This document shows, in pieces, positions 35,611 through 45,877 of a stretch of DNA of 64,000 nucleotides. The translations under genes and the position numbers were made by a program. This DNA is from Pohlia nutans. Taxonomy: Eukaryota > Streptophyta > Bryopsida > Bryales > Mniaceae. The number at the start of each line of letters is the position of its first letter. Position 1 is the stretch's first letter. Below the pieces are notes generated by a model. The model searched no databases and was not told where the DNA came from. It saw only the letters and a program-made list of their open reading frames with translations. The stretch covers positions 29,846,253-29,910,252 of the forward strand of contig CM040087.1 of assembly GCA_022496805.1 (NCBI GenBank), read 5' to 3'.

Positions 35611-37489
35611 AGTGTGTGAATGGACGCTACCAAGATCAGTTGCAATCAACTTTGAAGACATGGTCCGCAAGGTCACGTGACCGACACCCTGTTAATTTAC
35701 CGTCCCTCAAAGTTATTTTGTTCTCAATTTTGTGCTCCCTCCCTATTTGTCCTTCAAGCAGGCCTTCTTTCGGTGAATTCTTGACTCGGTCGTGTTCAGT
35801 AAGCAAGTGTTGAGAGACAAGCATAAAAAGACAAGCACACAAAGTATGAGCATCAAAAGAATGAGCCGGAGTTCTCTTCCACTGAGATTATATTCAAGGG
35901 TGAAGAGAACTGTTACATTGGTTAGGGTTTAGGGTGTGATTGGATTTATCATTCATCTACCTTATTCCTATCTAACGGGTATGTATGTTGACTAAGCTAT
36001 GGATGGAATTGGAGAGTGAATGGATGACATTCATCCTGTCTTAACAACAAAGAAGTTGTTCGTATCATTTTCTCCTAACTCTAAACGCCCCTCGAGACGT
36101 TTATGCACAATACTAGCTAATTATGAGAAAATACATGTGAGTGCAGAAAAGGAGTATTGATTTGGACATTGTCGTACACATTATAATTTGTAGTTACATA
36201 CATGTATGGAGGGCCCTTTAAAAATATTGAACATTTGTGTTTGTATGCTAGTGTCACTTTACTTTAAATCATAAATTTCTTTATTGAATGAAACTATGAC
36301 GTGAACTATGATGAACAATTTTATTACTTTCTCAATGTCTTCTATATCTCACAAGATGAATGTTTTCAGATTCTTGAACTATACACTGTAAAAATACTTT
36401 TATTAATATTTTCTTGGCTCCCAACCCGGTGGTACTGTAACACAAGTCTTTGCATTACGCAAACAAAAATACGGGTCTATATGGATTCAAAATAATTGGT
36501 TGCATTAGTCGGTATAAAAGTTGGGGTCGATCCGTATATCAAAGAGTATTGTGGACTTAAAAATCTCTAGAGAATTCTATATAGCCCCTATCATTGTGGT
36601 TTGTTTTCGGTGAAAACTACATTCCACTCTTCTCTTTGAACTACATAACATTGATTTTAGAAAAAAATCTTATTGTAGGGACCTCCAAATCTTGCCCGTT
36701 GTAGTAGCTTACGTTCTCACACATTTGAATATGGTGTCTATACGGTGTTTACAAACGATATAATTTCTTTTTGGGAATGATGAATCTACAATTGAACTAT
36801 GTTAGATGTTGAACGGAAAAGTTTGGGATACAAATTACTCAAGGAAACCTACGGTGGAGGTTCTTTGGTTTAAGGAAGGTCCTTGAGGAGTTTACTTCCA
36901 AAAATTTACAAATGGCTTGCAAAAAAAATATAGAGTCCAAATAAATCTTGGAAGGTAATTTTTATAAATGAATTACATTAATATAGGATGCTAAAAATTG
37001 ATTACAAGAATAATTATGAGAATATTTTGAAATATTACTAATTATAGTGAGAATTATTTTTATTTTAAAGGTAATTTTAAAGACCCTTTTTTCACACATG
37101 ATACACAAAATATACAAAAAGTGACCTTCCCGAGGGAAGGTCATATAGTGTATCGTAATGCGACTAAAGTCATTTTCAAAGTGGTTTGTAGTTTGATTAT
37201 CGCGAGAAATAAAAACAAATTGCCCCTTGAATATAGGTGTAAAGAACACTCTTTATTCTATCTTTAGTTTTTGTCCATGACTTATAGATGCAACAATACA
37301 ATTTATGTAGTCACTGTCTTATACTAGTGTGTTGGCTTATAAACAAAGCCCGGGCTCTAGACCACAATGTGGTTGCTTGAGCACTAAAGGGCTCTAGGCA
37401 TTTAGGGGTTAATTTCCTTTGAGAGTCCGTCAACCTTGATCAAAAAATAATGCCATATAGGCATTTTGAAAGGCGACGGCCTTTGGACT
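35611..37489. other. Intergenic sequence, no gene seen
   Basis: AT-rich, with no recognised protein or repeat apart from an orphan right tip GGCATTTAGGGGTTAA near 37398-37413. Confidence 0.4.
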
Positions 37490-38300
37490 TTAACCCTTTA
37501 GTGCCCAGGGTACTGTAGCTCAGAGCCCTGAATTTCAGTAGATTTTTTCACCGTGGTTGAGACTACCAAAAATAGAATGGGTTAAATTAGAAAGTAACCG
37601 TACAATTCTATTCTCAACTCAAGAGCACACATTTTATTAAAATTTGAGAATCATCCGATGGTGGCATCGGAAGATTATAGTATGTATTTGAACTGTATAA
37701 TGCACGCTCAAAAACGAGATTTTGGGGGGTGTGTGATTTCAAAGTTAAATATAATTTGAGGTAAATTTTCAAAAATAAAAGCAAAAAAGTTCAGCTATGC
37801 CCTATGTCAACACCTCTCCGTTGCAATCTTTCATATCAAAAATAGACTCACACATAATTATTGTGAGATTTATAAGTGAAAGTGACTTCTGCATGTACGG
37901 TTTAGGACAAAATTTTATATGTTGAAAATTGACAGGAGTGGGTACATTAGTCAAGATCGGATTACACACACTAATGGATGATGAAGAAGAGAACACAATC
38001 CAAAAAAATAAAACAAGATAACAAACTTCCAAACACAAGAAATACTACACAATACATATGTTGTATTTGTAAGTATTTACTGTATTTTCAAGTATTTGCA
38101 GTATTTTCGCGTTCTGTTGATAGGTATTTTGATAGTTGTACAATTCTACATTGAAAATTTATTTTTCTGGAAGGTGCGTAATGTATGTGGGCAAATCTGA
38201 ACTTCAAAACTGAAGTTCCAATTCTTCACGGATTCTCTGCTAATTGCATTTCGGACGTTGTAGTGACCATAATGTGGTTTGCTGGGCACTAAAGGGTTAA
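37490..38300. mobile_element. TTAA-bounded piggyBac-like element, family PB5
   Basis: 811 bp with a perfect 18-bp inverted tip, TTAACCCTTTAGTGCCCA at the left and its complement at 38283-38300. Non-coding and unrelated in its interior to PB1-PB3. Confidence 0.8.
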
Positions 38301-38888
38301 CTTCCAGTGTGAAGAGTCGAGAGGCCAAATTCTTGGTTTCTCGAAATCAGATTGGTGGAAATCGACGGCCTCTCGACCTTCGGCCATAGTGTGAAACGGC
38401 CCTATGAGTAAGACGAACGGATGGTCTCATCGTCCCTTCCGTCCATCCTTGAGAAACTGCGTCCGTCCAATACTCCTTCCGTTGCCATCCAGAGTACAGG
38501 ACGGGGCTAGCTTCCTGGACAAGCTTCCAGCTCTCCTACAAGAACTGGGCTCCTTCGGCATTTTTCTCCACAATCTGTTTCTGTTGCTGAGCGATCGCCT
38601 TGCACCACCATTTCTATTCATTTCCGCGACCGTGCACTTCCTCACACGGTATCACGCCTTACTTGTGTCTGCCTCTGCGTTTCGTTGTATCCTGGTTCTG
38701 CATCTTGCATTGCTTCTGTTGTTGTTTAATGTATAGGTTTCATGGAGCCCTGTATCTCATTTCTTATGAATTACTGGAAATCCCACTCCAGGTGCCAACA
38801 TTGTGGTGTGATTGTGTTGGGAGCACGTTGACACTATGTTGGGCTGATTGACTTGGTGATTGTGTTGATGGTTATTGCAGAACCGAAA

Positions 38889-39095
38889 ATGGCCTCCAAA
38901 AACTCCGGGAGCTTCCAGAATTTCGTGCATTCCTACGGAGGGAGGATGTGGAACGACAGTGACGTGCAGGAAGCCAAAGCAATTGACGCTGCCATGAAGC
39001 AATACGATTCGCAGCAAGGAGGATCTGCCAAATCAAGTGGGGGAGCTGCCAAATCAAGCGGTGGGTCTTCCAAGTCGACCTCTAGCCGCAAGTGA
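38889..39095 (+). CDS. Small 68-residue protein, function unknown
   Basis: ATG 38889 follows a convincing splice acceptor (TTATTGCAG, 38872-38880) by eight bases, which implies an upstream non-coding 5' exon, probably within 38400-38730. The protein has a structured N-terminal half (SFQNFVHSYGGRMWNDSDVQ, then an EAKAIDAAMKQYD helix) and a low-complexity Ser/Gly/Lys tail built from AKSSGG repeats. I do not recognise a named family. The non-random composition, clean start context (AAAATGGCC) and splice acceptor support a real gene. No signal peptide or membrane segment. A candidate TATTAAA polyadenylation variant is near 39227. Confidence 0.6.
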   Translation: MASKNSGSFQNFVHSYGGRMWNDSDVQEAKAIDAAMKQYDSQQGGSAKSSGGAAKSSGGSSKSTSSRK

Positions 39096-39259
39096 TGAAG
39101 ATCGTTTACTCCGGAACGCGTTTTGTATATCATGTTGTGAAGGAGGCTAGACTCTTCGTCTCCAAGAGTTGCAATGTCTGGACTATGAACTTACCAGTCG
39201 CTGTTGTGAAATGTGCTCATTATAAATATTAAAGCGAACTCTATGCTCAATCTTGGCTT

Positions 39260-40454
39260 TCAATTTCACTTCTGCTGCGCTTTGTGATTCGACATTGCCA
39301 ACATTTCAGGTTTTACAAGCTTTTTTAATTAGTGATCTTGACCTAGAGATATCTTTTTGTGGTCTCTTTATCTCTTCAGTTTGTGTGAATCACTTTGAAA
39401 TTATGGAGAAGCTCAATCAACTGCTTGAAACCTTGATGAAATGCTATAATGTACTTGTCGTAACACATTGCAAATTACCATACTACGCGCTTGAGTGCGA
39501 AAACAGAGAAAAGGCCCATTTTCAGCATGGTTTCTTATTTATGGCGTATGATTGCACTGCTTGGTATGGAGAGTGGGGAGGCTACCGATCGGTCATACAC
39601 GTTCTGTTTTTCTTGTTTTCACTTCACGATTTTTTGCATTTGCAATCTTGGTTTCGTATGTCTGGCATTCGGGTTGCGCTCTCTGGAATGTGAAGCTTGA
39701 ACTGTTGACTTTGCCAGATATTGTGTAACTTGGAATTGGCCACATGTGGCCCTATGAAACATTCGATTGTAGAGCAATGCTCGGGTATGAAATTAAGATT
39801 TCGAAATTCGCATTACAGGGACAGAAAGACCCAGCTGTCTCGTCACTCCAGTCCGCTTGAACATTCGCCTCCGGTACCGCATGCTCAGACTTCCATCGCA
39901 TCCTATCTCGGAAGTTACCAGTGTTCATTTGAAGGTATGCTACTGGTGCAGAATGAGAATTTCCTAGACACGGAGCATCAAGAACTGATGAATTCGTGTA
40001 GCGAGTTTTCTTTTTTTCTGTCTTTATTTATTTTTTTGGAAACACATGGATTGCTTTTAGCAATCCATGGCAGGGATTTTTCGCCAATTAGAGAGACGGT
40101 TTCATAGCCGGGATTTGAACTGCCAACCACGTTATTTGGATTGGGTACCTCTCCAGTCTCCATCATCACCCAGTGTTTTAAGGTCATCATGGACCTAATG
40201 GAGTGGTATCCGGCCAGTATTTGGGTACAAATTTGTGCAGTTCTGATATATGTGAAAATGAAAGACAGATCAAGGATTTTCCTATGTTGTTTGGAACTTC
40301 AATCCAATATAAAAATAGAAAATATTCTTTGGAAGTTAACCCCTAAATGGGACCCGGGGGTTTTTAGTTTAACTCTTGAAATTTTTACCAGCTCTCATAA
40401 CAAGCTCAATTCCTCATTGGCGTGGGTAATTTTTGACGATTAGCACCGTTGGAT
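39260..40454. other. Intergenic sequence with a SINE-like fragment
   Basis: A 146-codon ORF at 39253-39693 and one at 39721-40107 have no recognisable domain. At 40014-40165 (minus strand) a box B-like AGTTCAAATCCC, a downstream hairpin ATGGATTGCT/AGCAATCCAT and an A-rich tail (AAAAATAAATAAAG) suggest a tRNA-related SINE. A lone left tip TTAACCCCTAAATGGG is at about 40338. Confidence 0.4.
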
Positions 40455-41007
40455 TTAACCCTTTAACGTCCCGATTCAACACTGTTTTCAAAGATTTGTT
40501 ATAAAATGGTTGATGAAAAATGAAAATGGAGTTGATGTACAAAACAAAGTTGCAAATGTCAATGTGTAGATAAGTTAACATCCGTACGGTTGGATTCATC
40601 ATATTTATTATTAATATTTTTAAAGTAATTTTGCAAGGTTTTCTCTTGAAATTCAATTAAAAATCCAAAATTAACACAAAAAAATTTAAAAATATTGTAA
40701 TGAAATTAGAATGACATGCACTACGAGATGGTATGGTTTCCATTATTTGATTCTACTTACTATGGAAAATCATATTTAAGGTCTTTCTTTTTGAACTAAG
40801 ATTGAAACTTGACATTAATCACTTTTGTAATTTTTCAAAAATTCACATTATCTTATTTGGAAGATCCATACCGTACAAATGGTATTCAACTAGCACAAGA
40901 ATGAAAAAAAATAAAAATGGATGAAAAACATCCGGTACCTACAGAAATTGAGTTGCTGAAATTCATCCGGCGTCCAGATTCTGGACGCCGGCGCGCTAAA
41001 GGGTTAA
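40455..41007. mobile_element. piggyBac-like MITE, PB1 copy e
   Basis: Full-length (553 bp), TTAACCCTTTAACGTCCC to GCGCGCTAAAGGGTTAA. Inside the right end is a palindrome, CCGGCGTCC..GGACGCCGG. Nearly identical by eye to copies at 44350 (inverted) and 49237, implying recent spread. Confidence 0.85.
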
Positions 41008-41523
41008 AGTGAGCGAATTTTTGCTAGGTGGCTACATTTGTATTCATGTGGCTACTCGCAACAAAGGAAAATAAATAAATTTAAATGGAATAATCGCCTG
41101 ATGCTTTCTTCCGTCGCATTGATGCGTGGTTTGATAGCCAAGGTAGCTGGGTCTATTTTAGCCCTAGTGACATCATCGTGACATGCTGCCAACTACCTTT
41201 GTTGACCTTGATGTCCGCCCCCTAAACCCTAAATCGCCTCCTCCTGAGCCTAGCGGGGTCGTATATTGTACACGGCCGAGAAATCAATGTAAGTTTCAAT
41301 GTACAACATATGACCTTTGCGTGTTTTGTTCTTAATAAAATCCACCATTGTAGCTCATCCGTCATACTTCCACAAGGTAGGCAGCCTTCAGTATTCAACA
41401 AAAGCAAAGTGGCATCAACCTTTAAGGCTGAAAAATAAATTCCCATAAGCCCTTTTGGCTAATGAGCCATATATTCCCCACCTTCAGCTGTCCGGAAATA
41501 ACTGTCTTAGTTTTCGGTGTATT

Positions 41524-42097
41524 TTAACCCCTAAAAGACCGAGGCTGATTTTCCAACTTCGGTCAGCTCAGTGTGGAATGAGTATTGATCCTCAAATTTT
41601 GAGATTTTTTTTGGTGATTCTACTCTTTGTAAAAAAGATGCGATGGTAATTTTGTATATAGGTGATGTATAGATCAAAAGATAAAATCATGCAAAGGTAA
41701 AAATTTAGCTCCTGAAATTTGCATACAATGAGCTATGCATTTTGAATTTTTGTACACAATGAGCTAACACCCCATATACACAATTGCGAAATTCATTTGA
41801 ACAAATTTGAGACTAAACTTTGCACTTTTGGGCATTTCAAAAAGTTTCAAACTTGGGCGGGGGACCCAAATAAAAAGTGCAATCAACTTTGTAGCCTATA
41901 ATATTACTATTGAAGAATCCTCACCGGTTGAGAATTTGTAGGTGCCAATAAACTCAAGTTGGTTGAAATATCCCTACAGTTGGATCGATCAAAAAGATCA
42001 TAGATTAAAAACTATTTACCATTTTATGAAAAGTGGTACTTTTAGACAGCTTTTAAGTGTTTGGAGAGAAACATAGTTGTGGTCTTTTAGGGGTTAA
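41524..42097. mobile_element. TTAA-bounded piggyBac-like element, family PB6
   Basis: 574 bp with a perfect 17-bp inverted tip TTAACCCCTAAAAGACC. Non-coding interior not shared with the other families. Confidence 0.78.
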
Positions 42098-42187
42098 TAG
42101 TACTCAAAAAATGATTTACCGGTATCTTGAATAGTAATGGGTGAAAATATAGTATAGTGGATAGATAATTTTGTTCCAAAGTATACG

Positions 42188-42737
42188 TTAACCCCTAAAT
42201 GCTCAAACAACCATTTTCTAGTCAGTGCCCGAATCTAACAGGCTGTCCAAAACAAAAATATATATTTTTGAAAAAACAAATCAAATTAAATACTAAAACA
42301 AGTTCACTTTCCAACTCAATTTGAATTATATCAATCCGAGTTAAACTCCACCCGGGAGAATTGTTCAAAGTGAATTACCTCAACATTGTCTTAGTATTAT
42401 AAAACTTTCTATTTGGAGAAAGTAATTATAATGTTCCCTCCCTCATTTCTTTTTCTTTTTTGAAGTTTACAATAAATAAACCAACTTTGACCAATCATTC
42501 TAAATTTTTAAACTTTGAAAGTGAAAATTATAATTTTCATAAATTTTCAAAGGTTTATGCTTTTAAATTCATTAAAAAAGATCTAAACTTCTATTTGGAT
42601 GTTTAACCGGAAGGACAATTTGTAAAAATAATAGCCTACATTTTGTCTATTGAAGCAAACTTCATTGAACATATGGAAGGCACATATTATAATACATCTA
42701 TGTTTTCTCCAATTCCCCTTGGGCATTTAGGGGTTAA
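42188..42737. mobile_element. piggyBac-like MITE, PB2 copy c
   Basis: 550 bp from TTAACCCCTAAATGCTC to GGGCATTTAGGGGTTAA. Its right TTAA (42734-42737) is also the left TTAA of the next PB2 copy, so the two stand back to back on a single target site. Confidence 0.8.
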
Positions 42738-43661
42738 CCCCTAAGTGAGGGATCAACCATTTTATGGTCTCTGCCCTTTTTTTATGGGCTGCCCGAAATA
42801 GAAAAAAAATTATAGAAAATAAAAAATATTTTAAAATAGGTAATCAAGTCTACTTTCCAACCCAATTTGAATCATGTCAATCCGAGTTAAACTCCACCCG
42901 GGAGAAATTTTCAAAGAAAAACACTTCTACATTGTCTAGTGTTAGAAAACTTACTATTTGGGGAAAGTAATGATGTTCACTCCGTTGAAAAACATAACAT
43001 TCAGTAGCCTTCAAAGAGACTGCCTTTTAAGTTTCATCCACCTTTATATACAGAGTGACCAATGATTTCTAATTAAAAGAACTATTGAATCAAATAAACA
43101 ATGACGAAACACTATTGAGTGAGAATCAATCAAATAGACTATGAAAAAACACTGTTGAATTGTGCTTTCAATTACGAAACACTATTGAGTTGAGAATCAA
43201 TCAAATAAACAATGAAAAAATATTGTTGAATTGTCCTTTCGATTAATGTGCACCATGGTTACTTGCTCTTGCTTAATGCCACGTGCCCCCATAGCTACTA
43301 ATGGGATGTGGAATATTCCACATCATTCCATGCAAGGGAGGGCAACAGGCTCAAAGACTAGTGAATGTTATGAATTTGCAATTTTTGATTTTAGAATAGA
43401 ATGTCTAGTTTTAACAAATCATACAAAATTTCAAATTCTAAAAATAAAATTTGTGATTCTTATAAATATTTGAAGTTAAATGCTTCTAAATTCATTATGA
43501 GATGATAAAAAGCTATTTTTTGATATTTGACCGTATGGAAAATTACTAAACATCAAGCTCCTCATTTTCTATTTTGGACCAAACTTCATCAAAGTTGAAG
43601 AAGTAATTTTTTATAACACATTTATGTTTTGCCCTTACCCCCTCCGTCATTTAGGGGTTAA
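42734..43661. mobile_element. piggyBac-like MITE, PB2 copy d, interrupted
   Basis: From TTAACCCCTAAGTGAGG to GTCATTTAGGGGTTAA. Longer than its relatives because a different TIR element (42993-43372) is inserted in it. Confidence 0.78.
42993..43372. mobile_element. TIR element (CATAACATTCA) inserted in PB2 copy d
   Basis: Tips CATAACATTCAGTAG and inverted CTAGTGAATGTTATG, one mismatch. The 380-bp interior has a ~65-bp direct repeat around ACACTATTGAGT..GAATCAATCAAATA. The neighbouring PB2 sequence continues uninterrupted in other copies at this point, which supports insertion. Confidence 0.65.
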
Positions 43662-44349
43662 GCACTTAGGACTCGTTTAGACTATTGTGAAAAGTCCACC
43701 AGTCAAGAATTTTAGGGAAATGGATATTGTGTGATTTGTGTTAATTTGCGTGATTTTTATGTTAATTTGACATTTGTTAATTTGTTAAAGATTGTGTGAT
43801 TTGTGTGATTGTCTAAAATACTTGATCCGTAAACTTCTCCAACGTAATCTAAACTGGTCCTAGATTTTTGTGGTGATGGAACTAAAAAGTGAGGAAATTT
43901 GAGTTGTTGGGCCATGAATTGCAAGGTGAGCAACAAAGAGACCCTGATTCTTTTTGAGAGTTGAATCCGTGGTACTTCTCAATCAAAATTTCATGAAGTG
44001 TGCAATTTTTGGTGATTTTTTTGAGCTACAAGTAGGTTATTTGGGCATCACTTGAGACCCTCATATGTTCCTCCTCACACGTCCAAATAATGTGAATTTT
44101 TTTTTCACATGTTTAAAATGATGATCATTATGCATGGTAGAAATTTCAGATTTTTTGGAGCACTCTTGATCAATCTGATTTCGGCATATGTACAAAATAC
44201 CCTGAACATGTTCCATTAATCTTCTCAACAGTGGCATTTTCTCCAAAAATAGTGGCATTTTCTCCAAAATTTGTGTGATTTTGTTAATTTTGTTATTCTT
44301 TAACAAATCACGCAAATGTCAATTTTGTGTGACACAATCTTTGTCTTCT

Positions 44350-45442
44350 TTAACCCTTTAGCGCGCCGGCGTCCAGAATCTGGACGCCGGATGAATTTCA
44401 GCAACTCAATTTCTGTAGGTACCGGATGTTTTTCATCCATTTTTATTTTTTTTCATTCTTGTGCTAGTTGAATACCATTTGTACGGTATGGATCTTCCAA
44501 ATAAGATAATGTGAATTTTTGAAAAATTACAAAAGTGATTAATGTCAAGTTTCAATCTTAGTTCAAAAAGAAAGACCTTAAATATGATTTTCCATAGTAA
44601 GTAGAATCAAATAATGGAAACCATACCATCTCGTAGTGCATGTCATTCTAATTTCATTACAATATTTTTAAATTTTTTTGTGTTAATTTTGGATTTTTAA
44701 TTGAATTTCAAGAGAAAACCTTGCAAAATTACTTTAAAAATATTAATAATAAATATGATGAATCCAACCGTACGGATGTTATCTACACATTGACATTTAA
44801 CCCTTTAAGGTCCCCATTCAACACTGTTTTCAAAGATTCGTTATAAAATGTTTGATAAAAAATTAAAATGGAGTTGATGTACAAAGCAAAGTTATGAATG
44901 TCAATGTGAAGATAACATCTATACGGTAGGATTCATCATATTTATTATTAATATTTTTTAATTAATTTTGCAAGGTTTTCTCCTGAAATTCAATTAAAAA
45001 TTAAAAATTAACATTAAAATTTTTAAAAATATTGTAATAAAATTGGAATAACATGTACTACAAGATGGTATGGTTTTCACTATTTGATTCTTCTTATTAT
45101 GGAAAATCATGTTTAAGGTCTCACTTTTTGAACTAAGAATGAAACTTGACATAAACCACTTTTGCTATTTTTCAAAAACTCTTAATATCTTATCTTGAAG
45201 ATCCGTACCGTACAAATGGTCACCGACTAGCACAAGAATTTAAAAAAAACTTGAATGGATGAAAAACATCCCCTGCGTGGTGAAGGGATGTGTCCAGAAT
45301 CATCCATCGTTCAGATTCTGGACGCAAGGCGCGTCTAAGGGTTAAAACTTTGTTTTGTACATCAACTCCATTTCCGTTTTTCATCAACCATTTTATAACA
45401 AATCTTTGAAAACAGTGCTGAATCGGGACGTTAAAGGGTTAA
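44350..45442. mobile_element. piggyBac-like MITE, PB1 copy f (inverted), split by copy g
   Basis: Left part 44350-44796 and right part 45346-45442 together make one inverted PB1 copy. The right tip is followed by a second AAAGGGTTAA unit to 45450. Lies about 430 bp upstream of the aldo-keto reductase start codon. Confidence 0.83.
44797..45345. mobile_element. piggyBac-like MITE, PB1 copy g nested in copy f
   Basis: A 549-bp PB1 copy bounded by TTAA on both sides. The copy at 49237 shows the uninterrupted target ACATTTAAAACTTTG (on its complement), while here ACATTTAA precedes and TTAAAACTTTG follows the insert, so the TTAA is duplicated. Confidence 0.86.
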
Positions 45443-45665
45443 AGGGTTAACTTCACTAATCTAACTTCAATAATCTACACATGTCTTTGACCATATCCGA
45501 GAGAAAGGCAACTGTTTCAACGAGGCAAACGTCACCGTCTGGATTCGTTGCCGTACAAGCGTGCCCACCAAGCTAGAATTGCAAATTTATTAATTCCTGA
45601 CTGAAATTTCACCTGCTCCTCCTTCCCACATTCCCGCTATGCTCCTTCTCGGTTTAGTTGTGAAG

Positions 45666-45672
45666 TATAAAT
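45666..45672 (+). promoter_or_regulatory. TATA box of the aldo-keto reductase gene
   Basis: TATAAAT about 210 bases before the ATG, in unique sequence after the PB1 elements end; a start of transcription around 45695-45705 is expected. Confidence 0.55.
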
Positions 45673-45877
45673 GGACAAGCGTTTCGATCGATCAGCAAGC
45701 ATTCTCAGCTCGATCGTTCAGTCATTGAAGAGATCGAGTCGCGATCTAGCTACAGCACATCCACAGCATAAGTACCTACACTAGAAACTCAAGAGATAGA
45801 CACACATCAGCATTCATTGCAGTACTGTACAGTGTAGCTGTCGATCGAGATCGAGTTTTGAACAATTGTGATCGACC

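Noticed and set aside
39253..39693. 146-codon plus-strand ORF downstream of the small gene
   Set aside because: No recognisable domain, no splice or promoter context; could be chance in 3' flank.
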